Of a DNA stretch of 64,000 nucleotides, positions 47,159 to 55,269 are shown one piece after another. The DNA comes from Virgibacillus sp. MSP4-1 (lineage in GTDB: Bacteria > Bacillota > Bacilli > Bacillales > Alkalibacillaceae), in the NCBI RefSeq assembly GCF_010092505.1, contig NZ_CP048021.1, positions 930,001 to 994,000 of the forward strand, given 5' to 3'. Position numbers and translations under genes: made by a program. Numbering within the stretch: position 1 is the stretch's first letter; each line of letters opens with the position of its first letter. The notes under the pieces are model-generated. The model made no database searches, was not told the origin of the DNA, and worked only from the letters and a program-made list of their open reading frames with translations.

Positions 47159-48289
47159 ATGAAAAAAAGTAATCAATTAGTCAATGGGGATGTAACAGGT
47201 GCTCAGCAGAATAATTGTCATGACGCACTCGTTAAAGGAGAGGATTTTCAGCACTTAAGTACACTTCCATTACCTTTTCTGGAATGGATTGACAAAGAGA
47301 GCAATCATATCTTCACAGTGAATTCCATCAACGGGGATTTTCGTTACATTTCAAACAATGTTCAGCAAATACTCGGACATAACAAGGAAGATGTAACAAG
47401 GACAAATGTTCTTTCCTGGGTACATCCGGATGATTATTATTATCTCCGCTCAAAACTGCCTGAAGAAACAGAAAATCATGTTCACTTAACTTATCGCATG
47501 AAGAGTAAGGATGGACACTACAAATGGATTGAGTCAGTGATTAGTCGCATCAAGTATAAACACCGGGAATATTTTGTAGCCTATTCCATGGACATCTCCA
47601 GGATGAAGGAAACAACGAAACACCTCGCTCAATCTGAAAAAATGAATGTCGCCGGTCAGTTGGCTGCAGGTATTGCTCACGAAATACGGAATCCTTTAAC
47701 TTCACTTAAAGGTTTTTTACAGCTAATGGAAGCTGGTGTGGATGTGGATGGACAATATTTCAAGATAATGAAAGAAGAAATCGAAAAGATGGAATCCATC
47801 ACTTCGGAACTCTTATACATCTCTAAACCTCAACCTCACCATCGAAAAACTGTCTCACTTGCTGAATTATTAGCCGATGTATGTACATTGATGCGCTCCC
47901 AGGCCAATATGCATGAAATTGATATTCGTCTCATAACTGATACAGACCATAGCGATATTGAATGTGATCCTTCTCAAATAAAACAGGTATTTATAAATTT
48001 AATTAAGAATGCTATTGAGGAAATGTTAGAAGGAGGAGTTGTTCAGGTTAAGCTTCGGCAGACAGAAGCTGAGACAATAGTGGAAGTTCAAGATGAAGGG
48101 CCCGGCATTCCTGAAACAATTAAAGAAAAAATTCATGAGCCTTTTTTTACTACAAAAGAGAACGGAACAGGTTTAGGCCTTATGATAACAGATCAGATTA
48201 TTAAGGAACATTATGGTCATTTAACCATTAAAGATGCACCAGTAAAGGGTACAATCATACGTGTAACATTACCTAATCATTCTGGATAA
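47159..48289 (+). CDS. PAS-domain sensor histidine kinase (Kin-type, orphan)
   Basis: This 376-residue kinase has no membrane segment or partner regulator gene. A PAS fold covers about residues 40-150 (IFTVNSINGDFRYISNNVQQIL, then WVHPDDYYYLRSKL). The phospho-acceptor His is residue 174 in IAHEIRNPLTSLKGFLQLM. The ATPase boxes are INLIKNAIEEM (N), DEGPGIPE (G1) and GTGLGLMI (G2). It resembles cytoplasmic sporulation kinases of the KinA/KinE type feeding Spo0F, which is inference. I chose ATG 47159 after GGAGGGAGAAGG; the open frame extends 55 codons upstream. selB begins 21 bp after its stop. Confidence 0.88.
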   Translation: MKKSNQLVNGDVTGAQQNNCHDALVKGEDFQHLSTLPLPFLEWIDKESNHIFTVNSINGDFRYISNNVQQILGHNKEDVTRTNVLSWVHPDDYYYLRSKLPEETENHVHLTYRMKSKDGHYKWIESVISRIKYKHREYFVAYSMDISRMKETTKHLAQSEKMNVAGQLAAGIAHEIRNPLTSLKGFLQLMEAGVDVDGQYFKIMKEEIEKMESITSELLYISKPQPHHRKTVSLAELLADVCTLMRSQANMHEIDIRLITDTDHSDIECDPSQIKQVFINLIKNAIEEMLEGGVVQVKLRQTEAETIVEVQDEGPGIPETIKEKIHEPFFTTKENGTGLGLMITDQIIKEHYGHLTIKDAPVKGTIIRVTLPNHSG

Positions 48290-48310
48290 AAGGAAGTATG
48301 TGATGTAGTC

Positions 48311-50215
48311 ATGAAAATAAGAAATTACACCATAGGAATGGCGGGACATATAGACCACGGAAAAACCGCCCTTACCAAAGCTCTAACAAAAAAAGATACA
48401 GACAGGCTTAAGGAAGAACAGGAACGGAAAATCTCGATTGAACTGGGTTTTGCACCGTTAAAGTTAAAGGATACCGATACCCATGTATCGATTGTTGATG
48501 TACCTGGCCATGAAAGATTTATACGTCAAATGATTGCCGGAGTGGCCGGTATTGATTTAGTCATCATAACGGTTGCAGCTGACGAAGGTATTATGCCGCA
48601 GACGAAAGAGCATATTGATATTCTTTCCCTTCTTGATATAAAACAGGCCATGATTGTCATTACGAAGATTGATAAAGTTGATCGTGAGCTTTTAGAGCTC
48701 GTTAAAGATGATGTTCAGCAGTTTTTTCAGGGGTCTTATTTTAGCCAGTCCCCGATTATTTTTGTTGACAGTCTTTCAGGAAAGGGAATTTCAGAGCTGA
48801 AGGAACGTATTGAAGTACAACTGAAGAATACTCCTTCAAGGAAATCACATCGTCCTTTTCGAATGCCTGTAGACCAGGTATTTACTATGAAGGGGATAGG
48901 TTCTGTCGTGCGCGGAACCATTTATGAAGGGACCATTGAGAAAGGAGATCGCTTTTTCGTATTACCCGGGCAAGCGAAGGAGGCAAAAGCTCGTCAAATT
49001 CAGGTACATAATCAGGAGGTAGAAGAGGCCTTTGCGGGACAGCGTACAGCGATTAATATTTCCGGTGTCTCCAGGGAAGACCTGAGTCGAGGAGATGTAT
49101 TAGTAAAAAATCCGATGTATTTTGAGGAATCGGATACAATTGACCTGTCTCTGCAACTGTTAGAGGATATTAATTACCCTGTGAAGCAGCGTGCACCTAT
49201 TAAGTTTCACAGTGGGGCAAATGAAGTTTATGGTAAAATCGTATTTTTTGACCGGAATGAAGTCAAGCAGGCTAAGGAGGAAATTCTTTGTCAGGTTCGA
49301 CTGCAGGAACCTATTGTCATCAATCGGGGAGACCGATTTATCCTGCGACGTGCCACACCAGTTGAAACTCTTGGAGGGGGGTGGGTAATCAATCCTGATG
49401 GAGAAAAGTACAGATTCGGAAACGAGACGATACAAAAGCTGCAGCAGCTAAAGGAAAGTACGCCTGAATCTCTTGTCCTGCAGCTACTGCAGGAAGAAAA
49501 ATGGGTCGAACATGCTGACCTTATGCGAAGGTTATCCCTTTCTCAAACGACGCTGGACCATATTCTTCACGAACAGATGAAAAAGGGGCAAGTGGTGCAG
49601 ATAGAAGGTTATTATTCCACTTCTGACATTATAAAGGAATTAAAGACTCGTCTGTATTCAAAATTATCTGCTTTTCATGAAGATTATCCATTAAAGGAAG
49701 GTGTGAATAAACCTGAACTTCTGCAGTCAGATGATACACCGGATAACGTCTTTGAAAAGCTGTTGAATCAATGGATATCAGACAAAGAGTTGAAGCAGTA
49801 TCAGCAATATATTTCGTTATACTCATTTTCTCCAGCTATGCCACCAGAATGGAAAAAACGTATGGAGAATGTCATTCATCATATCTTTGAAGATCACATT
49901 CTGGTGAAAGAATGGATCACTTATCTGGAAAAAGAAGGGATACCGGAAGAGTTGCATGAGGACTTCAGGAAGTTTTTAATCAGTCAGAAAATCGTTTACC
50001 CATTAACGGATAAGCATCTAATTCACAGCCGTACACTGAACGTTCAAGCGAGGAAGCTAAGTAAGAATACGGATGAGTATTTTACGCTTAAAGAAGCCAA
50101 GAAAGTATGGGATATATCAAGAAAATATTTGATTCCATTACTGGAGCTCATGGACGCATTGCGGTTTACGGAAAGAGTGGATGGTGATCGCAAGTGGATT
50201 TGCCGGCCAAATTAA
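48311..50215 (+). CDS. selB: Selenocysteine-specific elongation factor SelB
   Basis: SelB delivers Sec-tRNA to in-frame UGA codons by binding a SECIS hairpin in the mRNA with its C-terminus. The 634-residue protein has the GTPase motifs GHIDHGKTALTKAL near residue 11, DVPGHERFIRQMIAG, and ITKIDKVD. Domain II/III follow (TMKGIGSVVRGTIYEG), then a C-terminal half with winged-helix repeats (ESTPESLVLQLLQEEKWVEHA; EYFTLKEAKKVWDISRKYLIPLLEL), as in bacterial SelB. It follows the kinase gene closely and may be co-transcribed. Its presence predicts at least one selenoprotein, found next to it. Confidence 0.97.
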   Translation: MKIRNYTIGMAGHIDHGKTALTKALTKKDTDRLKEEQERKISIELGFAPLKLKDTDTHVSIVDVPGHERFIRQMIAGVAGIDLVIITVAADEGIMPQTKEHIDILSLLDIKQAMIVITKIDKVDRELLELVKDDVQQFFQGSYFSQSPIIFVDSLSGKGISELKERIEVQLKNTPSRKSHRPFRMPVDQVFTMKGIGSVVRGTIYEGTIEKGDRFFVLPGQAKEAKARQIQVHNQEVEEAFAGQRTAINISGVSREDLSRGDVLVKNPMYFEESDTIDLSLQLLEDINYPVKQRAPIKFHSGANEVYGKIVFFDRNEVKQAKEEILCQVRLQEPIVINRGDRFILRRATPVETLGGGWVINPDGEKYRFGNETIQKLQQLKESTPESLVLQLLQEEKWVEHADLMRRLSLSQTTLDHILHEQMKKGQVVQIEGYYSTSDIIKELKTRLYSKLSAFHEDYPLKEGVNKPELLQSDDTPDNVFEKLLNQWISDKELKQYQQYISLYSFSPAMPPEWKKRMENVIHHIFEDHILVKEWITYLEKEGIPEELHEDFRKFLISQKIVYPLTDKHLIHSRTLNVQARKLSKNTDEYFTLKEAKKVWDISRKYLIPLLELMDALRFTERVDGDRKWICRPN

Positions 50216-50228
50216 TTAGAACACTGCT

Positions 50229-50261
50229 TAAGAGTGGGGCTGAGTCATGCCCCTTATTTTT
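50229..50261 (+). terminator. Terminator-like hairpin after selB
   Basis: Core stem GGGGC/GCCCC with flanking AAG/CTT and an 8-nt loop, followed by ATTTTTATG. Short but plausible. Confidence 0.55.
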
Positions 50262-50303
50262 ATGCAGTTATGAAGGTGGCAAGGGAAATGGAGAGTCAAG
50301 AAT

Positions 50304-50341
50304 TTGTATTCCTCAATCATATTTAATAAAATGTGATTGAT
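50304..50341 (+). promoter_or_regulatory. Promoter with overlapping dyad before the selenoprotein gene
   Basis: TTGTAT (50304-50309), 17 bp and TAAAAT (50327-50332) form a moderate promoter. The inverted repeat TCAATCATAT / ATGTGATTGA (50313-50340, nine of ten pairs) is centred on the -10 region, where a repressor would block transcription. Confidence 0.5.
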
Positions 50342-50372
50342 AAGAAGGCAGGGTTGATAAGGAGGAATTTTT

Positions 50373-50618
50373 ATGGAATTACGTTTATCAGTTGAATTTT
50401 GCATGATGTGAAACTATGCACCAAAGGCTGCGAGTTTCGCAGAACAGTTATTCAGTCATTTTCGGCATGATATTAAAGAAATGAAGCTTATCCCTGGTTC
50501 AGGAGGAGTCTTTGAAATATCGGTAAACGAAGCAACGATTTTCTCAAAAAAGGAAACAGGAATTTTCCCGGATCCTAATCAGATCATTGAAATAGTAGAA
50601 GATCTGAAACACACATAA
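50373..50618 (+). CDS. SelW/Rdx-family selenoprotein with in-frame TGA (Sec13)
   Basis: Read with TGA 50409-50411 as selenocysteine, this is an 81-residue protein of the SelT/SelW/SelH (Rdx) thioredoxin-like family. The redox motif C-M-M-U occupies residues 10-13, exactly where the family has CxxC/CxxU after the first strand. The rest is typical: ASFAEQLFSHF, PGSGGVFEISVN (residues 41-52), IFSKKETGIFPDP. A GATAAGGAGG site precedes ATG 50373. A SECIS-like hairpin starts 16 nt after the TGA, and selB lies 157 bp upstream and selA 77 bp downstream. Conventional gene calling sees only a 12-codon ORF. A pseudogene is unlikely because the frame after the TGA is intact and conserved-looking. Confidence 0.93.
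50409..50454 (+). promoter_or_regulatory. Bacterial SECIS element of the SelW-like gene
   Basis: After the TGA, CTGCGA (50428-50433) pairs perfectly with TCGCAG (50437-50442) around the loop GTT, putting a G at the first loop position as SelB requires. The distance from the TGA to the stem is 16 nt, in the known range. TGAA-ACT at the codon itself can pair with AGT-TA-TTCA (50446-50454), giving a lower helix like that of E. coli fdhF. Confidence 0.82.
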
Positions 50619-50648
50619 AGCATGTTCAGACATAACAGGACATGCTTT
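50617..50648 (+). terminator. Hairpin between the selenoprotein gene and selA
   Basis: AAAGCATGTTC pairs with GACATGCTTT around an 11-nt loop, starting in the stop codon. The T-run is only TTTAAC, so it could be a partial terminator or an attenuator that sets the ratio of the selenoprotein to selA mRNA. Confidence 0.5.
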
Positions 50649-50695
50649 AACGATATTATTGGAGCTTTGTTTCATATGGCGTGGAGGTATTAATC

Positions 50696-52111
50696 GTGAA
50701 AGAATTGCTTAGAAGAATCCCACCTGTTCATGACATTCAAAGGAAGCAAGAAATTAAGGAAATTCAGGAGCATTTGAATATTACGAGAGAGAAGCTGAAG
50801 CATTGGATACAAACGGAAATCGAACATGTCCGTCAATTGATGATGACAAATAAACGAGAATTTCAACATAAAGAAGAAATTGAAAAATATATTCTTTATC
50901 AGGTAAAGCAGAAGAGTATGAATTGGAAAAAGGACAATCTCACAAGGGTCATAAATGCCACCGGAACCATCTTACATACAAATTTAGGTCGGGCGAGATT
51001 ATCAGATGAGTCCCTTGAACATGTGGCGAATGTGGCTAAGCATTATTCAAACTTAGAGTATAGCACAAAGAAGGGGGAACGGGGGTCCAGACACAGCATT
51101 GTTGAAGAGCTTATTAAAGAAGTGACAGGGGCTGAGGCTGCACTTGTTGTGAATAACAATGCGGCAGCTGTTTATTTAACCTTACGAGCCCTGGCTAAAA
51201 ATCAGGAAATCATTGTCTCAAGGGGAGAGCTTGTTGAAATCGGCGGGAGCTTTCGAGTTTCCTCTATTATGTCGGAAAGCGATGCACAATTAGTTGAAGT
51301 AGGAACGACGAATAAAACTCATGATTTTGATTATGTGGACGCTATAAATGAACAGACTGCAATGATCCTGAAAGTACATACGAGCAACTTTAAAATAACT
51401 GGTTTTACTGAACAGGTAAACACAGAGGATCTTGCTACTATCGCAAATAAGAATCGTTTGATTTATTATGAAGATTTGGGAAGCGGGGCTCTCATCAATT
51501 TGAAGGACTATGGAATTGGCGATGAACCCGTTGTAAGAGATATTTTAGAAGCGGGAGCTCATTTAGTTTCTTTTAGTGGTGACAAGCTATTAGGGGGACC
51601 GCAGGCAGGTATAGTTGCGGGCAGAAAAGATCTCATTGACGTGTTAAAACGCCATCAACTGGCAAGAGTTCTGCGAGTGGACAAAATGACGTTGGCCGCT
51701 CTGGAAACCACGTTAAGAATGTACGCCAAAGGGACACATTCTTCACTCATGAGTATACCAGCTATAAGGGATATTTTAAGACCTGCCTCAGAAATCATGG
51801 AAAATGTTCAGGCATTTTTGGAGAAGGCAACTGCAAACACCATGCTCACTTTTGACATCCGTGATAGCTATGCAACGATTGGTGGGGGGACCATGCCGGA
51901 TGAGCAAGTTCAAAGCTATGGTGTTCTTGTTCAATCCAATGTTATATCTCCTGAAGAGCTTGAAAGCCGTTTGCGTAATCAGGATACACCCGTTATTGGG
52001 CGGTTCCTGGATGAAAAGCTGTTTTTGGATTTCAGAACATTGGACCATCATGATATTGATCAGTTGCACAGGATACTCGCCAGTATTAATCAGGATTTAG
52101 AGGTCATGTGA
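50696..52111 (+). CDS. selA: L-seryl-tRNA(Sec) selenium transferase
   Basis: SelA is the PLP enzyme that converts seryl-tRNA(Sec) to selenocysteinyl-tRNA(Sec) with selenophosphate. The 471-residue protein has an N-terminal tRNA-binding part, NATGTILHTNLGRARLSDE, ALVVNNNAAAVYLTLRALA, IYYEDLGSGALI with the PLP Asp, and the Schiff-base Lys297 in SFSGDKLLGGPQAG (Lys295 in E. coli). I chose GTG 50696, 7 bases after GTGGAGGT. selD, which supplies selenophosphate, is not in the window. Its 3' end overlaps sspP, encoded on the other strand, by 15 bp. Confidence 0.97.
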   Translation: MKELLRRIPPVHDIQRKQEIKEIQEHLNITREKLKHWIQTEIEHVRQLMMTNKREFQHKEEIEKYILYQVKQKSMNWKKDNLTRVINATGTILHTNLGRARLSDESLEHVANVAKHYSNLEYSTKKGERGSRHSIVEELIKEVTGAEAALVVNNNAAAVYLTLRALAKNQEIIVSRGELVEIGGSFRVSSIMSESDAQLVEVGTTNKTHDFDYVDAINEQTAMILKVHTSNFKITGFTEQVNTEDLATIANKNRLIYYEDLGSGALINLKDYGIGDEPVVRDILEAGAHLVSFSGDKLLGGPQAGIVAGRKDLIDVLKRHQLARVLRVDKMTLAALETTLRMYAKGTHSSLMSIPAIRDILRPASEIMENVQAFLEKATANTMLTFDIRDSYATIGGGTMPDEQVQSYGVLVQSNVISPEELESRLRNQDTPVIGRFLDEKLFLDFRTLDHHDIDQLHRILASINQDLEVM

Positions 52112-52228
52112 TGCGCCCTTTTTCTGTCTGGTATGGTTACGTTTTTTTACTTTTTTTGAACCTTTCATGGGGACGCCGTAAGGTTGCTTGGCCTGGCGAT
52201 TTAATTTGGAATTTTTTTGTTCAGCCAA
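52097..52228 (-). CDS. sspP: Small acid-soluble spore protein P
   Basis: This 43-residue basic peptide starts at TTG 52228 after a perfect AAAGGAGGAG site and reads MAEQKNSKLNRQAKQPYGVP, then KGSKKVKKRNHTRQKKGASH and DL. The C-terminal half matches SspP of B. subtilis (GSKKVKNRNHTRQ) closely. SspP is a minor forespore SASP. Because of the TTG start and its small size it is easily missed. CATACT about 24 bp upstream of the start could be a sigma-G -10. In B. subtilis sspO lies upstream of sspP and cotM downstream; neither is visible here. Confidence 0.9.
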   Translation of the reverse strand: MAEQKNSKLNRQAKQPYGVPMKGSKKVKKRNHTRQKKGASHDL

Positions 52229-52304
52229 ATCAATCTCCTCCTTTCAAAAAGTATGTTGTGAAAAATTACGGGTTTCTATCCGCCCGTATCGGATGAATAA
52301 TTGT

Positions 52305-52360
52305 TTTTAGAAATTTTTCTAAAAGATTTTACTTATTGAACATTTTGATTTAAAATGAGA
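52305..52360 (+). promoter_or_regulatory. acnA promoter with upstream palindrome
   Basis: TTTTAGAAA-TT-TTTCTAAAA (52305-52324) is a perfect 9-bp palindrome. A moderate promoter follows about 5-30 bp downstream (TTTACT, 17 bp, TAAAAT). Aconitase genes of Bacillus are repressed by CcpC and CodY at such upstream sites; which factor binds here is inference. Confidence 0.5.
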
Positions 52361-52446
52361 GTGCAAACTGCCTATAGGGATGAAAGTTTAATAGGAAATG
52401 AAGCCACTTGGTTTCTGTACATAATCTATTAGAGGGGGTAAAAGAT

Positions 52447-55149
52447 ATGGCAGACAACGCCTTTAACGCGAGAAAGAATTTTGAAGTAAATGGCAAAACT
52501 TATCACTACTATGATTTGAAAGCGCTAGAAAATGCAGGAATTGGAAAAATATCTCGTTTGCCTTTTTCTGTACGTGTATTACTGGAATCGATTTTAAGGC
52601 AGCATGATGGTACCGTTATCAAAGATGAGCACGTGGAAAAACTGGCTAAATGGGGAACAAAAGATGGGAATGTTGATGTACCATTTAAACCATCCCGTGT
52701 TATTTTACAGGACTTCACAGGTGTACCAGCTGTAGTTGATCTGGCCTCCTTACGTAAAGCCATGGTTGATATGGGAGGTAGTCCGGATTCTATTAATCCC
52801 GAGGTACCTGTTGACCTGGTTATTGACCACTCGGTACAGGTTGACAAATACGGATCTCCTGACGCATTAAATTTAAATATGGAACTTGAATTCGACCGTA
52901 ACAAAGAGCGTTATGAGTTCCTTCACTGGGCTCAGAAAGCATTTGATAACTATCGAGCGGTTCCACCTGCGACAGGTATTGTTCATCAGGTAAACCTGGA
53001 ATACCTTGCTAACGTTGTTCATTCAGCTGAAACCGAAGATGGTGAAGTGGAAGCTTTCCCTGATACCTTAGTAGGTACAGACTCTCATACAACGATGATT
53101 AACGGTCTGGGTATCCTCGGCTGGGGTGTTGGCGGAATCGAAGCTGAAGCAGGTATGCTTGGTCAGCCTTCTTATGTTCCAGCGCCTGAGGTTATTGGTG
53201 TTAAACTTACCGGTAAATTTCCTGAAGGGACAACAGCAACCGACTTGGCACTAAAAGTTACACAGGCTCTTCGTGAGAAAAATGTCGTTGGAAAATTTGT
53301 TGAATTCTTTGGCCCGGGTTTAAGTGAAATGCCACTTGCAGATCGGGCTACCATTTCTAATATGGCGCCTGAATATGGTGCAACTTGTGGTTTCTTCCCG
53401 GTAGACAACGAATCTCTTGAATATCTTCGTCTGACTGGACGCAGTGAAGAGCAAATTAAACTTGTTGAAACTTATTGTAAACAAAATGAGCTATTTTATA
53501 CACCGGACCAGGAAGATCCTGAATTTACTGATCTTGTGGAAATCGATCTTTCTGAGCTTGAACCAAACCTTTCCGGTCCAAAACGCCCGCAGGATCGTAT
53601 TCCACTGTCCCAAATGAAGGAATCTTTCAATAAGGCGTTAACAGCTCCAGCCGGCAACCATGGTTTTGGTTTAGAAGAAAATGAGAAGGATAAAGAGGCT
53701 GTTGTTAAGTTCTCCAATGGCGAAGAAACGGTTATGAAAACAGGAGCACTTGCTATTGCAGCTATTACATCCTGTACTAATACATCAAATCCGCATGTCA
53801 TGTTAGGAGCAGGCTTACTTGCTAAAAATGCCGTTGAAAAAGGACTTGAGGTACCTTCATATGTAAAAACATCACTGGCACCAGGTTCTAAGGTTGTTAC
53901 GCGTTACTTAGAAGATGCAGGTCTTATGGAATACCTGGATAAGCTAGGCTTTAACCTGGTTGGTTACGGTTGTACAACATGTATTGGTAACTCCGGACCA
54001 CTTCTTCCTGAAATTGAAGAAGCTATTGCAGAGAGTGATTTAACAGCTGCATCCGTCCTTTCCGGTAACCGAAACTTTGAGGGGCGTATTCATCCACTCG
54101 TAAAAGCAAACTACCTTGCTTCACCACCATTGGTTGTTGCTTATGCACTTGCTGGTACTGTGGATATTGATCTGAAAAACGAACCACTTGGCAAGGATAA
54201 GGATGGAAATGATGTATACTTTAAAGACATCTGGCCAGAAAGTGAAGCAGTAAAAGAGGAAATATCAAAGGTTGTTACACCGGACATTTTCCGTAAAGAG
54301 TATGAGGAAGTGTTTAATTCCAATGAAAAATGGAACCAGATTAATACTACGGATGAGCCCCTTTACGAGTGGGATGACAACTCTACTTATATCCAGAACC
54401 CTCCATTCTTTGAAGGGCTGGCAAAAGATCCTGAAACCGTAAAACCTTTGAAGAATTTACGTGTAGTGGGTAAATTTGGAGATTCTGTCACTACCGACCA
54501 TATTTCCCCAGCTGGTGCTATTCCAAGAGATATGCCTGCTGGTAAGTACTTAATTGAAAAAGGCGTTTCTCCACGTAACTTCAACTCCTATGGTTCCCGT
54601 CGCGGAAACCATGAAGTGATGATGCGCGGAACGTTTGGAAATATCCGAATTCGAAATGAGATTGCCCCTGGAACAGAAGGCGGTTATACGACTTATTGGC
54701 CAACAGAAGAAATTATGCCCATTTATGATGCTGCGATGAAATACCAGGAGGACAATACAGGATTAATGGTTATTGCCGGTAAGGATTATGGTATGGGAAG
54801 TTCCCGTGACTGGGCGGCAAAAGGCACAAATCTTTTAGGTATTAAGACCGTTATTGCTGAAAGTTTTGAGCGAATTCATCGCTCCAACCTTGTTATGATG
54901 GGTGTGCTTCCTCTCCAGTTTAAAGAAGGAGAAGGCATTGAATCCCTTGGTCTAACCGGTAAGGAAACCTATAACGTTGAGGTTGACGAAAGTGTTAAGC
55001 CGCATGATCTGGTTAAGGTTACAGCAACAGACGAAGAAGGTAAAAAGAAAGAGTTTGAAGTTGTTGCCCGTTTTGATAGTGACGTGGAAGTAGATTATTA
55101 CCGTCACGGCGGAATTCTTCAAATGGTCCTGCGAAACAAGCTAAAATAA
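52447..55149 (+). CDS. acnA: Aconitate hydratase AcnA (CitB)
   Basis: Aconitase interconverts citrate and isocitrate in the TCA cycle and, without its cluster, binds mRNA. The 900-residue protein carries the three 4Fe-4S cysteines at Cys443 (SCTNTSNP), Cys509 and Cys512 ([11 protein letters not shown]), plus [16 protein letters not shown] and the swivelling domain with [13 protein letters not shown] and [13 protein letters not shown] chose ATG 52447 after AGAGGGGG; the frame is open 13 codons further upstream. It is monocistronic by its terminator. Confidence 0.98.
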   Translation: MADNAFNARKNFEVNGKTYHYYDLKALENAGIGKISRLPFSVRVLLESILRQHDGTVIKDEHVEKLAKWGTKDGNVDVPFKPSRVILQDFTGVPAVVDLASLRKAMVDMGGSPDSINPEVPVDLVIDHSVQVDKYGSPDALNLNMELEFDRNKERYEFLHWAQKAFDNYRAVPPATGIVHQVNLEYLANVVHSAETEDGEVEAFPDTLVGTDSHTTMINGLGILGWGVGGIEAEAGMLGQPSYVPAPEVIGVKLTGKFPEGTTATDLALKVTQALREKNVVGKFVEFFGPGLSEMPLADRATISNMAPEYGATCGFFPVDNESLEYLRLTGRSEEQIKLVETYCKQNELFYTPDQEDPEFTDLVEIDLSELEPNLSGPKRPQDRIPLSQMKESFNKALTAPAGNHGFGLEENEKDKEAVVKFSNGEETVMKTGALAIAAITSCTNTSNPHVMLGAGLLAKNAVEKGLEVPSYVKTSLAPGSKVVTRYLEDAGLMEYLDKLGFNLVGYGCTTCIGNSGPLLPEIEEAIAESDLTAASVLSGNRNFEGRIHPLVKANYLASPPLVVAYALAGTVDIDLKNEPLGKDKDGNDVYFKDIWPESEAVKEEISKVVTPDIFRKEYEEVFNSNEKWNQINTTDEPLYEWDDNSTYIQNPPFFEGLAKDPETVKPLKNLRVVGKFGDSVTTDHISPAGAIPRDMPAGKYLIEKGVSPRNFNSYGSRRGNHEVMMRGTFGNIRIRNEIAPGTEGGYTTYWPTEEIMPIYDAAMKYQEDNTGLMVIAGKDYGMGSSRDWAAKGTNLLGIKTVIAESFERIHRSNLVMMGVLPLQFKEGEGIESLGLTGKETYNVEVDESVKPHDLVKVTATDEEGKKKEFEVVARFDSDVEVDYYRHGGILQMVLRNKLK

Positions 55150-55168
55150 AAGATGTTTTGGTTTTGAT

Positions 55169-55200
55169 GAAAGCACCTCTTTGGGGGTGCTTTCTTTGTT
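55169..55200 (+). terminator. Terminator after acnA
   Basis: Perfect 9-bp stem GAAAGCACC/GGTGCTTTC, 8-nt loop, then TTTGTT. Confidence 0.88.
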
Positions 55201-55269
55201 AAAGCGAGTCTGCATGATAAAATAGGACTTAGAATATAAAGTTTAACCTATAAGTGGAGAAGGAGAAAT

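Noticed and set aside
50373-50411. The 12-codon ORF ending at TGA 50409 taken as a real short ORF or as a pseudogene start
   Set aside because: The frame after the TGA continues intact as an Rdx-family protein with SECIS, next to selA and selB, so TGA as selenocysteine explains everything better.
52229-52446. sspO or cotM next to sspP
   Set aside because: Both were expected from the B. subtilis order and looked for on both strands; no matching reading frame is present.
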